A stretch of 64,000 bases of DNA from JALOOB01 sp040766655. Lineage in GTDB: Bacteria; Chloroflexota; Anaerolineae; CG2-30-64-16. Location: the NCBI GenBank assembly GCA_040766655.1, contig JAXGQB010000006.1, positions 248,001 through 312,000 on the forward strand. Direction: 5' to 3'. A model generated the notes under the pieces. That model saw nothing but the letters and a program-made list of their open reading frames with translations. It was not told the DNA's origin and searched no databases. A program made the position numbers and the translations under genes. This document shows, in pieces, positions 14,242 to 23,047 of this stretch (within the stretch, counting starts at the first letter, position 1; every line of letters begins with the position of its first letter).

Positions 14242-15123
14242 TCAGAGCGACTCCAGGAAGTACGTCATCGAGCGCAGCAGCGGCGTCACGTGCCACGACT
14301 CCAGCCCCAGGTCGTGCCCGACGCCCGCCAGCTTCACGAAGCGGCCATCGGGAATCAGGGCGACTGCGCGATTGACATCGCTGTCGGTGAGCGCGCCACC
14401 CATCGCCGGGTCAGCCTCTACGAGGAGCACGGGGCAGGTGATCTTCGCGAGCTCGGCATGCAGGTCGATCCCGCGCAGGAACTCCGCTGCGCGGCCCTCG
14501 GCCAGATGCTTCAGCACGTCCGGATCCAGCCGGCTGATTGTCTTGGCCCGGTGTCGCAGCCTCGCACCGTCCACGCCCGGCAAATCTCCGTATCTGATCG
14601 GCTCGGACGTCTCCGACACCGCGATCGGCAGGTTCGCCAGGGCGGGCACGATCTCCGTTACCGGCAGGCCCGAGGCCGCGAGCCTGCGCATGGCGGCGTA
14701 GAGCCCGATGCGTCCCTCCGTGCCCTCCAGTTCTGCCCATCGCTCCGTGTTTAGTGCAGGCGCGCCCAGGACGACCGCGCACACCTTGTCCGGCCTCCTC
14801 GCGGCGGCCGTGATCGCAACCCACGCACCCAGCGCGTGCCCGAAGATGGCTGCGGGTTGGGTCAGTTGCTGGTCGAGGAAGGCCACGACATCGGACGCGT
14901 AGTCTTCAAGGCAGTAGTGGCCCGGCTCCCGTCCCGACTTGCCATGCCCGCGCAGATCCGGCACATAGAGATGCCATCTCAGCGCCAGGTGTGGCAGAAG
15001 GGGCATCAGGCTCTGCCAGCGACGCGATATTTCATGGAGCAACAGCAGGGGCGGGCCGTCGCCTGGCCCTTCGGCGTAGTTGATGGTCATACCGCCGGCA
15101 TCGAACGTCTTCTCCTTGAGCAT
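14242..15123 (-). CDS. alpha/beta hydrolase fold protein lacking the nucleophile
   Basis: The fold is clear: HEISRR after strand 3, PDLRGHGKSGRE, the nucleophile elbow, a cap region, acid segment LLVEADPAMGG and a C-terminal GVGHDLG with the catalytic His. At the elbow, where family members have G-x-S-x-G, the protein reads FGHALGAW. The nucleophile is therefore Ala (about residue 97), encoded by GCG. It may be a non-catalytic relative or use a different mechanism. The start is uncertain: ATG 15123 has GGAGG ten bases upstream; ATG 15132 and TTG 15144, the latter overlapping the upstream stop, are alternatives. It is the last gene of the minus-strand run from rpsB. Confidence 0.8.
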   Translation of the reverse strand: MLKEKTFDAGGMTINYAEGPGDGPPLLLLHEISRRWQSLMPLLPHLALRWHLYVPDLRGHGKSGREPGHYCLEDYASDVVAFLDQQLTQPAAIFGHALGAWVAITAAARRPDKVCAVVLGAPALNTERWAELEGTEGRIGLYAAMRRLAASGLPVTEIVPALANLPIAVSETSEPIRYGDLPGVDGARLRHRAKTISRLDPDVLKHLAEGRAAEFLRGIDLHAELAKITCPVLLVEADPAMGGALTDSDVNRAVALIPDGRFVKLAGVGHDLGLESWHVTPLLRSMTYFLESL

Positions 15124-15140
15124 GCTTTCCATTCCTCCCC

Positions 15141-15830
15141 TCAACTGATTCCCGGATCGGCGCGCAGATCAGCCCAGACGGACGCGCGGGCCGCTTCGCT
15201 CTCGAAGGCAAAATACGCCACTTCCCGCACCGGCTTCTTCGCGTCCTCTGAGGGCTGGCTGCGGTAGGTCACGCGCAGCCCCGGCCGGCAGGTTGCGCCG
15301 AATGTTACCGTGCCCGGCATCACCTCGATCACGTCTTCCGGCCGGAAGAAAATATACCACATGCCGACCTGGTCGTCAGGCCGGCTGCCCAGCAGAAAAC
15401 GAGACGCGTGCTGGATGGCCATGATCGCGTGCTCGCGCGTCTCGAACGAGCGCCAGTAGGCCATCAGGTTGGCCAGGACCGTCTTCTTCTCCTGCACCGC
15501 GAACCGGCCTGAGGCGAAGAGCGCGGCCTTGTCGGCCGGGGACATGGCCCTGGCCGCGGGCGCAGGGTGCGCCGCTTGCGCGTCGAAACGGACGTACCCG
15601 GCGCGGGCCCCAGCCGAGCGAAGGACCACCAGGCCCAACGCAGCGGCTACGATCAGGCCCAACGTCACCCAATGCCAGGCGGGGAGCGCAGGCCGACCGC
15701 GCACGGCCCACTGGAGGAGGATGAGCGTTGCCGCGGCGAGCAACAGGTTTCGCCCGAGCACATCCAGGGGCGTATCGCCGAGCCGGTGTGCCCGCAACTG
15801 ATAGGCCATCCGATACAATCGTGCGATCAT
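15141..15830 (-). CDS. hypothetical protein with two membrane helices
   Basis: I do not recognise this 229-aa protein. The N-terminus has two predicted membrane helices (about residues 27-45 and 52-70). A soluble C-terminal domain of about 140 aa follows, with RFLLGSRPDDQVGMWYIFFRPEDVIEVMPGTV and a repeated beta-strand pattern. The stop overlaps the possible TTG start of the hydrolase gene, so the two are probably translated together. Confidence 0.7.
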   Translation of the reverse strand: MIARLYRMAYQLRAHRLGDTPLDVLGRNLLLAAATLILLQWAVRGRPALPAWHWVTLGLIVAAALGLVVLRSAGARAGYVRFDAQAAHPAPAARAMSPADKAALFASGRFAVQEKKTVLANLMAYWRSFETREHAIMAIQHASRFLLGSRPDDQVGMWYIFFRPEDVIEVMPGTVTFGATCRPGLRVTYRSQPSEDAKKPVREVAYFAFESEAARASVWADLRADPGIS

Positions 15831-15845
15831 GATCTTCGTTTCCCG

Positions 15846-16805
15846 TCAGCGTGTGCGCCCGCGGCGCGTCACGATCAGGCCGGCCAGCACGATGGCCGCG
15901 CCCAGCAGCTGCACGGGCGCCAGCGCATCGCCCAGCGTCAGCCAGGCAAAGAGGATCGCGACGATCGGCGTCAGATTGGAGTAGACCGCGGTGCGCGCGT
16001 TGCCGACGCGCTGGACGCTGGCATACCAGATGGTGTAGCCGACCGTCACGGCAAACACGGCCGAGAAGAGCAGCGCGGCCCACACCAACGGCGGCACCGT
16101 GCTCCAATCCTGGCGCCGCAGGTCGGGAATGCTGATCAGGATGAGGGGAACGGTGCCCGCCACCATCGACCAGCCCGTCAGCTTGAGGGGTGAGAAGCGG
16201 CCCAGGAATGGCTTGCTCGCCGTGGTGTAGACGGCCCACAGCACGGCGCAGCCCAGCAGCAGGGCGTCGCCCACCAGCGTGCTGCGCCCCAGCTCGACAT
16301 TGCCGCCGCTGGTGATCAACAGCGCGATGCCCGAGAATGACATCAGGATGCCGGCCAGCATCGTGAGGTTGATGCGTTCGATCCGCAGAATGTAGCCCAG
16401 GATGGCCACCCAGATGGGGGCAGTCGCCAGCAGCAGCGACGCGTTCGCGGGGGTGGAGCGCGCCACGCCGTTCGCGAAGATCGCCTGGTAGATCGTGTGG
16501 CCTGTCAGGCCCAGCAGGATGACCGGGACGACGTCGTGGCGGCTCATGCGCAAGAGGGACGGATCGTGATTCTTGCGCGCCTGGACCACCAGGACGGTCA
16601 TGGTCACCACCGTCGCGAGCGAGAAACGAACGGCATTGTACGCCAGCGGCGCGATGTGGCCCACGGCGAACTTGACTGCCGTGAAGTTGATGCCCCAGAT
16701 GAGGATGGCCAGGAACATCAGCAGGTCCGTGGCGCCCCAGCCACCGGCCCTCTCCGCCACCGGCACGGTCGGGCCGGCGGCGTTGGAGGCATGCGCGCGG
16801 TTCAC
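15846..16805 (-). CDS. DMT-family (EamA) transporter
   Basis: The 319-aa protein has ten hydrophobic helices arranged as two EamA repeats: the first includes AILIWGINFTAVKFAVGHIAPLAYNAVRF, the second LLLGCAVLWAVYTTASKPFLGRFSPL, each with the Pro/Gly-rich helix of drug/metabolite transporters. Members export amino acids, nucleosides or drugs across the inner membrane; the substrate cannot be told. It overlaps the upstream MFS gene by four bases, so the two are translationally coupled. Confidence 0.9.
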   Translation of the reverse strand: MNRAHASNAAGPTVPVAERAGGWGATDLLMFLAILIWGINFTAVKFAVGHIAPLAYNAVRFSLATVVTMTVLVVQARKNHDPSLLRMSRHDVVPVILLGLTGHTIYQAIFANGVARSTPANASLLLATAPIWVAILGYILRIERINLTMLAGILMSFSGIALLITSGGNVELGRSTLVGDALLLGCAVLWAVYTTASKPFLGRFSPLKLTGWSMVAGTVPLILISIPDLRRQDWSTVPPLVWAALLFSAVFAVTVGYTIWYASVQRVGNARTAVYSNLTPIVAILFAWLTLGDALAPVQLLGAAIVLAGLIVTRRGRTR

Positions 16806-18334
16806 GAGGAAAGCACCTGCGCATCTGCCTCGCGGGCAACGCGCACGCCCTCTTCCTCATCGACCCGCGAGAGGATCAGCCCCCCGACGATGAAGAATAC
16901 GATCAGGGAGACGATGCTGAGCCGGCTCGAGCCGAAGATCTGCCCCACCACCGCGAAGAGCAGCGGACCGAGCAGCCCGGCGAACTTCGAGCTCATGTCG
17001 TAAAATCCGAAGAACTCGGCGGTTCGGGCCTTGGGCACCATATTGCCGAACATGGAGCGGCTGAGCGCCTGGCTGCCGCCCTGCACCAGGCCCACCATCA
17101 TCGCGAGCAACCAGAACTCCACCGCGGTCGCCATGAAGAAGCCCCAAATCGACACGCCCGTGTAGACGGCAAGCGCCAGCAGGATCGATTTCTTCGCGGT
17201 GAGTCCCCGGGCCAGCGGCGCGAGCAGGGGCGCCAGCACATAGCGGCTGAGGAGGAAGGCCACGACCTGGTTGGCCAGCGCGATGCCCACGGCAACGGGA
17301 CCGCTCGTCACGCCCAGGCGCGGCGCAAGGATGCCGATCAGGGGCAGGGTCACTGCGTTATAGAGCAGATAGCCCAGGTAGAAGGCCTGCCGGGGGTTAT
17401 CCTTTTGGGGCAGCCTGCCGAAGAGCAGAGAGAACGGGATGCCCACGAATTGCGTCAACAGGAGCGCACCGATGAGGTCGATCTGGCCGATGCCGATCTC
17501 CGCGCCGTAGATCGTCGCCATCTTGATGATCGTGCCGATGCCGTCGTTGTAGATCCAGAACGCGATGATGAAGAGAAGCAGTTGCCGGTAGAGGCGCAGC
17601 TCCCTGAAAGTCGCGAGCAGACGAGCGAAGCCGCCCTTGACCGGATTTTCGGCCTTGTCGATGTCGAGCCTGCGCCGCGGCGGCTCGGGCACGTGGCGGA
17701 AGAGGGGGATCGAGAAGATGGCCCACCAGAGGCCCACGCTGGCGAGGCTCAGGCGGGTGGCGAGCTCCGTCCCATCGATGCCGAAGCGCGCGCCGAGCGC
17801 GGTGATGCCGAGCGCATCCGGCATCTGGATCATCAGGATGTTGATCGCGAGCAGCAGCCCGCCGCCCAGGTAGCCCATGGCGTAGCCGCGCGCCGATACC
17901 TGGTCGATCTCGTCGGACCGCGCCACGTGGGGCAGGAGCGCATCGTAGAAGATGATCGAGCCTGAGAAGCCGATCTCGCCGATGATGTAGAGAATGATGG
18001 CCAACAGCCAGTCGCCCGTGCCGATGAAGACCATGAGCGCCGCAGCCAGGATGCCCGGGATGGCAAACGCGGCGAGGAAGCGCTTCTTAGAGCCGCTGTA
18101 GTCCGCGATGGCGCCGAGCACGGGCGCGGCCAGCGCCACGAACAGCATGCCGATGGTCTGGGTGAGGCCCCAGGCGCTGCTTGCCTGGACGGGGGTCAGG
18201 CTGCCCTTGGCCGCTACGGTGCTGAAGAAGACGGGCAGCACCGCGGCCATCGCCGTGGTCGCGAACGCGGAATTCGCCCAATCATACATGACCCATGCAT
18301 TGACGATTCGCCGGGATGACCTTGTGGTCTCCAT
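16802..18334 (-). CDS. UMF1-family MFS transporter (Atg22-like)
   Basis: A 510-aa, twelve-helix protein beginning IVNAWVMYDWANSAFATT, the N-terminal signature of the UMF1/Atg22 group, with GAIADYSGSKKRFL (MFS motif A) after helix 2 and the long central loop RHVPEPPRRRLDIDKAENPVKGGF. Eukaryotic Atg22 exports amino acids from vacuoles; bacterial members are not well assigned. The start at 18334 has AGGAGG upstream. It lies three bases after cdsA and overlaps the EamA gene downstream. Confidence 0.9.
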   Translation of the reverse strand: METTRSSRRIVNAWVMYDWANSAFATTAMAAVLPVFFSTVAAKGSLTPVQASSAWGLTQTIGMLFVALAAPVLGAIADYSGSKKRFLAAFAIPGILAAALMVFIGTGDWLLAIILYIIGEIGFSGSIIFYDALLPHVARSDEIDQVSARGYAMGYLGGGLLLAINILMIQMPDALGITALGARFGIDGTELATRLSLASVGLWWAIFSIPLFRHVPEPPRRRLDIDKAENPVKGGFARLLATFRELRLYRQLLLFIIAFWIYNDGIGTIIKMATIYGAEIGIGQIDLIGALLLTQFVGIPFSLLFGRLPQKDNPRQAFYLGYLLYNAVTLPLIGILAPRLGVTSGPVAVGIALANQVVAFLLSRYVLAPLLAPLARGLTAKKSILLALAVYTGVSIWGFFMATAVEFWLLAMMVGLVQGGSQALSRSMFGNMVPKARTAEFFGFYDMSSKFAGLLGPLLFAVVGQIFGSSRLSIVSLIVFFIVGGLILSRVDEEEGVRVAREADAQVLSS

Positions 18335-18337
18335 CGC

Positions 18338-19144
18338 CTAACCTCCTGACACGATGAGTGCAAAATAGGTGATCAGTGGGAACGTGAACATCAGGCTGTC
18401 CAGCCGGTCCAGGATGCCCCCGTGTCCCGGTATCAGTTGGCTCGAATCCTTGATGTGCGCCATGCGCTTGAGCAGCGACACGGCGAAATCGCCGAAGGTG
18501 CCGAGGATGGCCACGAGGAGGCCGATCAGGACGCCTTGCCACCAGGTAATGCCGACGAGCCAGGCGCCCAGGAGCGGACCCGCGATGAGGCAGCTGCCGA
18601 TCTCCCCGGCCAGCCCTTCCCAGGTCTTCTTGGGGCTGATGCGCGGCCACAGGCGATGTTTGCCCACCGCGCTGCCGATGAAGTAGGCGGCCGTGTCTCC
18701 GATCCAGGTCATCGAGAACGCGAAGATGACCCAGTTCAGCCCGTTGCTGCGCTCGCGCAGCGTCACGAAGTGGCTCAGCATGAATCCGAGGTAAAGGGCG
18801 CTGGCGACGGTGATCGCCCAGTTTGACGTGGGATGCTCCGACCGATCGAAGAGGGCGTAGATGAGCGATACGATGATGAGGAGGGCGAGCAGCGGGCGGA
18901 GCAGGTCGGCCGCCAGAACGCCCGCGCCGCGCAGGTAGGCTTCAGCGATGGCAGCCCCGATGAAGACGAGGCCGGTGAGACGGTCAACTGCGAAATCGCT
19001 GCGGTGCAGCAGCCTCGACATCTCGCCCCAGGCGATTGCGCCGACGAGTGCCACACCGATGGCCCAGGGAATTCCTCCGAGATACATCAGCAGGAGGACG
19101 CCTGGCAGCAGGACCAGAACGCTCAGCACGCGAGCACGCAGCAC
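18338..19144 (-). CDS. cdsA: phosphatidate cytidylyltransferase
   Basis: CdsA makes CDP-diacylglycerol from phosphatidic acid and CTP, the entry point to bacterial phospholipids. The 268-aa protein has about eight membrane helices, the motif RISPKKTWEGLAGEIG and the family's C-terminal signature GDFAVSLLKRMAHIKDSSQLIPGHGGILDRLDSL, which binds metal and CTP. The start is GTG 19144. It follows uppS, the usual order in the rpsB-tsf-pyrH-frr-uppS-cdsA group. The dxr and rseP genes that often come next are replaced here by two permeases. Confidence 0.96.
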   Translation of the reverse strand: MLRARVLSVLVLLPGVLLLMYLGGIPWAIGVALVGAIAWGEMSRLLHRSDFAVDRLTGLVFIGAAIAEAYLRGAGVLAADLLRPLLALLIIVSLIYALFDRSEHPTSNWAITVASALYLGFMLSHFVTLRERSNGLNWVIFAFSMTWIGDTAAYFIGSAVGKHRLWPRISPKKTWEGLAGEIGSCLIAGPLLGAWLVGITWWQGVLIGLLVAILGTFGDFAVSLLKRMAHIKDSSQLIPGHGGILDRLDSLMFTFPLITYFALIVSGG

Positions 19145-19191
19145 GGGCGGTCTCCGTTGGTTGACTGGCGGGCGCGGGTGCGCCCCCGGGA

Positions 19192-19935
19192 TCAGACGTC
19201 GGCTGTCGGCACTTTGCCGAAACGCCGCTCGCGCTGGCTGTACTCCGTCAGCGCGGTGGCGAACTCAGCCTCATCGAAATCGGGCCAGAAGGTGGGCGTG
19301 GCGTAGTATTCCGCATATGCAGCTTGCCAGATGAGGAAATTGCTCAGCCGGTACTCACCGCCTGTGCGAATGATCAGATCGGGGTCGGGCAATCCCCCGG
19401 TGTACAGGTAATCGGAGAGCAATCCCTCGGTGACATCTTCCGGCTTGACCCCCTCGCGGAGGATCTGCTTTACCGCATCGACGATCTCCGCGCGGCCGCC
19501 GTAATTGAAGGCGACGTTGAGCGTAATGCGGGTGTTGTTGCAGGTCAGGGCCACCGCATGCTGGATCTGCTGTGCCAATCGCGGCGCGACGCCGTCGAGC
19601 CGGCCGCTGTGACGGATACAGACGTCGTTGGCGTGAAGCTCGTTCGTCTCGCGGCGGATGGCCTGGCCCAGGATCGTCATCAATCCGGCGACCTCATCCG
19701 GCGGGCGCCCCCAGTTCTCCGTCGAGAAGGCGTATACGGTCAGCACCTTGATGCCGAAATCGGATGCGGCCGTCAGGACGCGTCTCAGGTTGTCCGTGCC
19801 TGCCTTGTGGCCCGCGACGCGCGGCAGCCCGCGCGCCTGCGCCCAGCGCCCGTTGCCGTCCATGATGATGCCGACGTGGTAGGGGATACGGGTGACTTCG
19901 GGATAACGTTCCGCCAGCGACCTCTGATCAGCCAC
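19192..19935 (-). CDS. uppS: isoprenyl transferase (undecaprenyl diphosphate synthase)
   Basis: The frame is open to 19974, but GTG 19935 starts one base after the frr stop and has GGAAGGG just upstream, giving 247 aa. The cis-prenyltransferase signature is present: IIMDGNGRWAQ with the catalytic Asp, GHKAGTDNLRRVL, YAFSTENWGRP, FNYGGRAEIVDA and DLIIRTGGEYRLSNFLIWQ. The product carries cell wall and polysaccharide precursors, so it also serves the two glycan clusters of this window. Confidence 0.97.
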   Translation of the reverse strand: MADQRSLAERYPEVTRIPYHVGIIMDGNGRWAQARGLPRVAGHKAGTDNLRRVLTAASDFGIKVLTVYAFSTENWGRPPDEVAGLMTILGQAIRRETNELHANDVCIRHSGRLDGVAPRLAQQIQHAVALTCNNTRITLNVAFNYGGRAEIVDAVKQILREGVKPEDVTEGLLSDYLYTGGLPDPDLIIRTGGEYRLSNFLIWQAAYAEYYATPTFWPDFDEAEFATALTEYSQRERRFGKVPTADV

Positions 19936-19936
19936 G

Positions 19937-20494
19937 TTACCCTTCCAGGATTTCGGCCTCTTTGGCCTTCCCAACCTCGTCTACCTGCTTGACGAATTTG
20001 TCGGTCAGTTCCTGAACCTGGTCCTGGCCCCTGTGGAGGTCATCCTCGTCGATCAGCCTCTCTTTTTCCGCGTCGCGGAGCATCTCGATGGCATCGCGCC
20101 GGATGTTGCGAACCGAGACGCGTCCTTCTTCGACCCGGCGCGCGACCTGTTTGCTGAGATCGCGACGCCGCTCCTCGGTCAGTTGAGGCACGATCAGGCG
20201 GATCACCTGCCCGTCGTTGTTGGGCGTCATCCCCAGGTCGGACTTGAGGATGGCCTTCTCGATCAGGCCGAGCGTGTTCCGATCCCAGGGCCGGATCATG
20301 AGCAAGCGTGGTTCGGGCACGGTGACACCGGCGAGTTGATTCAGCGGGGTGGGCATGCCGTAGTATTCGACCGTGAGACGTTCGACTAACGCCGGCGAGG
20401 CCCGCCCTGTGCGAATGGTGCGCAGGTCATTCTGAAGCGCTTCGATGGTTTTCTCCATGCGCTCCTGGGCATCCTCTAAGACGTCCTTGATCAT
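19937..20494 (-). CDS. frr: ribosome recycling factor
   Basis: At 185 aa it has the normal RRF length and sequence: RMEKTIEALQNDLRTIRTGRASPALVERL at the start, WDRNTLGLIEKAILKSDLGMTPNNDGQVIRL in the middle and the C-terminal helix with TDKFVKQVDEVGKAKEAEIL. RRF with EF-G splits post-termination ribosomes. AGGAGG lies just ahead of the ATG. A 69-base hairpin separates it from pyrH. Confidence 0.98.
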   Translation of the reverse strand: MIKDVLEDAQERMEKTIEALQNDLRTIRTGRASPALVERLTVEYYGMPTPLNQLAGVTVPEPRLLMIRPWDRNTLGLIEKAILKSDLGMTPNNDGQVIRLIVPQLTEERRRDLSKQVARRVEEGRVSVRNIRRDAIEMLRDAEKERLIDEDDLHRGQDQVQELTDKFVKQVDEVGKAKEAEILEG

Positions 20495-20531
20495 GAAACC
20501 TCCTGTGTTTCGTCGGTCGCCCCAAAAAAGG

Positions 20532-20600
20532 GCGGGGATTAGGAAACGAGGGGGATAGACTATATATACATCGTCATCCCCGGATTCCCCTAATCCCCGC
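20532..20600 (-). repeat. large hairpin between pyrH and frr
   Basis: A perfect 12-bp inverted repeat (GCGGGGATTAGG at 20532-20543, CCTAATCCCCGC at 20589-20600) encloses a second pair GGGGAT/ATCCCC (20551-20556, 20576-20581) and an AT-rich loop with TATATATA. In the mRNA it would form a strong stem between two genes of one operon. It could be a processing or attenuation site, or an inserted palindromic repeat. No U-run follows it. Confidence 0.7.
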
Positions 20601-20606
20601 GAACGG

Positions 20607-21323
20607 TCATGCGCTGACGAACGTACCGACCGGCATCCCCTGGACGGCCTGTTCGACGCTATCCGGCTGCCAAAGATCCAGGACGATGATCGGCAGATCG
20701 TTGTCCATGCAGAGCGTAAGCGCCGTGCTGTCCATCACGCCGACGCGCAGGTTCAGCGCATCGATGTAGCTGAGGCGGTCGAATTTCACGGCGTCGGCAT
20801 TGCGCTTGGGGTCCTTGTCGTAGACCCCATCCACCTTGGTTGCCTTGATGAGCACCTCGGCGTTGATTTCCATGGCGCGCAGGGCAGCGGCGGTGTCCGT
20901 CGTGAAATAGGGATTGCCCGTGCCTGCCGCAAGCAGGATGACGTACCCTTTTTCGAGATGCCGGATCGCTCGGCCACGAATATACGGCTCCGCCACGCTG
21001 CGCATATCGATCGCGGTCATGACGCGTGCTTCAAGGCCGGTCCGCCGAATCGCATCGGCAAGCGCCAGCGCGTTCATCACCGTTGCCAGCATGCCCATGT
21101 GGTCAGCCGTGGCATGCTCCATGCCGTGCGCCTGACCGTCACGGCCGCGCCACAGGTTGCCGGCGCCGATGACGACAGCAACCTCGGCGCCCATATCGCG
21201 CAGTCGCCGAATCTTTCCGGCGACGACATCCGCCTCATGCGGGTCGATCCCGATTCCGGCACTGCCGGCCAGGGCTTCGCCTCCCAGTTTCAGCAAGATA
21301 CGGCGATAGCGCAATGTGGGCAT
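20607..21323 (-). CDS. pyrH: uridylate kinase
   Basis: PyrH phosphorylates UMP to UDP. The amino-acid-kinase fold is clear: RRILLKLGGEALAG near the start, VVIGAGNLWRG, DHMGMLATVMNALALADA and GTGNPYFTTDTAAALRA, with IKATKVDGVYDKDPKRNADA near the ATP site. ATG 21323 gives 238 aa and the usual short lead before LLKLGGEA; a TTG at 21335 overlapping the tsf stop is an alternative. UDP made here feeds the UDP-sugar enzymes at 48-53 kb. Confidence 0.97.
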   Translation of the reverse strand: MPTLRYRRILLKLGGEALAGSAGIGIDPHEADVVAGKIRRLRDMGAEVAVVIGAGNLWRGRDGQAHGMEHATADHMGMLATVMNALALADAIRRTGLEARVMTAIDMRSVAEPYIRGRAIRHLEKGYVILLAAGTGNPYFTTDTAAALRAMEINAEVLIKATKVDGVYDKDPKRNADAVKFDRLSYIDALNLRVGVMDSTALTLCMDNDLPIIVLDLWQPDSVEQAVQGMPVGTFVSA

Positions 21324-21331
21324 ACGATCGC

Positions 21332-21928
21332 TCAACCGCCCACTTCGAGGCGAGCGAAGCGGCGAACCTGGATGTTCTCGCCCAGCTTGGCGATCGAGGC
21401 CGTGATCAGGTCCTTGACCTTCAGGCTCTCGTCCTTGATGTAGGGCTGCTCGAGCAGCACGTTTTCTTCGTAGTACTTGCCCAGCTTGCCTGCCATGATC
21501 CGCTCCACGGTCTCAGCCGGCTTGCCGGCGTCGATCGTGAGGCGGAATCCTTCCTTGAGCGGTTCCAGGACATCGGCCGGGATATCCTCGATCCTGACGT
21601 ACGTGGGTCGAGCGGCCACCACCTGCATCGCGAGTTCCTTGATCAGGTTCTGGAACTCGTCCGTGCGTGCTACGAAGTCGGACTCGCAGTTCACCTCGAT
21701 GAGCGAGGCAACCTTGCTGCCGGTGTGAATGTAGTGCCCGACCAAGCCTTCCTTCGTTGCGCGATCGGCCTTCTTGGCCGCGGCGGCCAGCCCCTTCTCC
21801 CGCAACATCTGGGCGGCCTTGGCGACGTCGCCCTCGGCCTTTTCCAGCGCCTTGCGGCAATCTAAAACGCCCGCGCCCGTAAGCGCGCGCAGATCTTTCA
21901 CCATGGTGGCAGTGATTTCCACGTTCAT
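21332..21928 (-). CDS. tsf: elongation factor Ts (short form)
   Basis: The signature LRALTGAGVLDCRKALEKAEGD starts the N-terminal UBA-like domain, followed by a single core domain with NCESDFVARTDEF and a C-terminal KVKDLITASIAKLGENIQVRRFARLEVGG. At 198 aa it is the short type without the second core subdomain of E. coli EF-Ts, as found in Thermus and many deep-branching bacteria. It recycles EF-Tu from GDP to GTP. It lies nine bases after rpsB. Confidence 0.97.
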   Translation of the reverse strand: MNVEITATMVKDLRALTGAGVLDCRKALEKAEGDVAKAAQMLREKGLAAAAKKADRATKEGLVGHYIHTGSKVASLIEVNCESDFVARTDEFQNLIKELAMQVVAARPTYVRIEDIPADVLEPLKEGFRLTIDAGKPAETVERIMAGKLGKYYEENVLLEQPYIKDESLKVKDLITASIAKLGENIQVRRFARLEVGG

Positions 21929-21937
21929 ACTCCTGCG

Positions 21938-23047
21938 TTATTCAGCGATCTCAGCCGCATCAGTGCCGGCTTCGGTTTCGGCGACGGCATCGGCGACGCT
22001 CTCGGTTGCGGTCTCGGCTGCGGTCTCGGCATCGGCGACGACTTCAGTCGCGACTTCAGCGACGCTCTCAGCGACGCTCTCAGCGACGCTCTCAGTTGCG
22101 GCCTCGGCTGCGGCGACGACTTCAGTCGCGACGTCAGTCGCGACTTCGGGTTCGCCCTCAGGCTCGGTGTCGAGCCCTTGCGCCAGCTTCGCCAGGACAG
22201 ATGGGCCGAGGTAGTCTTCTTCCTCTCCCTCTTCTTCATCTGCGGAGAAATCATCGACGCTCATGGCGCTCATCCGGCCCAGCTTCTCATCGGCCAGTTC
22301 GTCCACCGGTTCAAGCTCGCCTGCGGTCGGGGCAAGTGCTGCACGGTCGGCTTCGTCGACTGCACGCATCTGGAGACCTTCGACCACGGCATCGGCCATC
22401 TTGCCAGCCATCAGCTTGATCGCGCGGATGGCGTCGTCGTTCGACGGGATCGGGTAGTCGATCGGGTCCGGGTCGCAGTTCGTGTCCACCATGGCGACGA
22501 TGGGGACGTGCAGCTTGTTGGACTCGATGACGGCCAGCCCCTCGCGCTGGATATCCACGATGAAGATCAGGTCCGGCTGATGCGTCATGTTGCGCAGGCC
22601 GCCGATGCGGTTGTTGAGGCGAACGAGCTCCTGGCGCAGCAACAGCGCTTCCTTCTTCGGCAGGCGGTCCAGCTCGCCGCGCGCGTCGCGGCGTTCCAGG
22701 TCCTGCATGTACTCGACGCGCTGGCGAATCGTGCGGAAGTTGGTCAGCGTGCCACCCAACCAGCGGGTGGTGATGTACGGCATGCCGCAGCGCTCGGCTT
22801 CGGTCCGGATGGTCTCCTGCGCCTGCTTCTTCGTTCCGACGAAGAGCACGAGCCCTCCCTCCCGAACGGCGTCCCTGACGACCTGGTATGCGGTGTTGAC
22901 CTGGCGCATGGTCTGCTGCAGGTCGATGATGTGGATCCCGTTGCGCTCCGTGAAAATGAACGAGCGCATCTTGGGATGCCAACGGCGGGTCCGGTGGCCG
23001 AAATGGACGCCGGCTTCGAGCAATTGCTTCATGGAAATGACAGACAC
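21938..23047 (-). CDS. rpsB: ribosomal protein S2 with long acidic C-terminal extension
   Basis: Residues 1 to about 230 are a standard S2: LEAGVHFGHRTRRWHPKM, IHIIDLQQT, GTKKQAQETI, RWLGGTLTNF and the C-terminal VDTNCDPDPIDYPIPSNDDA. The remaining ~135 residues are an acidic, low-complexity tail (DDFSADEEEGEEEDYLG), ending in a Val/Ala/Glu/Thr repeat region with units such as VAES and VATE over about residues 300-369. S2 is usually ~250 aa. The start is GTG 23047 with GGGAG eight bases upstream. A leader of about 150 nt precedes it, where S2 autoregulation may act. Confidence 0.96.
   Translation of the reverse strand: MSVISMKQLLEAGVHFGHRTRRWHPKMRSFIFTERNGIHIIDLQQTMRQVNTAYQVVRDAVREGGLVLFVGTKKQAQETIRTEAERCGMPYITTRWLGGTLTNFRTIRQRVEYMQDLERRDARGELDRLPKKEALLLRQELVRLNNRIGGLRNMTHQPDLIFIVDIQREGLAVIESNKLHVPIVAMVDTNCDPDPIDYPIPSNDDAIRAIKLMAGKMADAVVEGLQMRAVDEADRAALAPTAGELEPVDELADEKLGRMSAMSVDDFSADEEEGEEEDYLGPSVLAKLAQGLDTEPEGEPEVATDVATEVVAAAEAATESVAESVAESVAEVATEVVADAETAAETATESVADAVAETEAGTDAAEIAE
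22000..22150 (-). repeat. coding repeats in the rpsB tail
   Basis: Short tandem units built around GCGACGCTCTCAG and GCGACTTCAGTCGCGAC repeat several times on the plus strand. They encode the Val-Ala-Glu-Ser / Val-Ala-Thr-Glu repeats of the S2 tail. This kind of tract expands and contracts by slippage. Confidence 0.7.
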
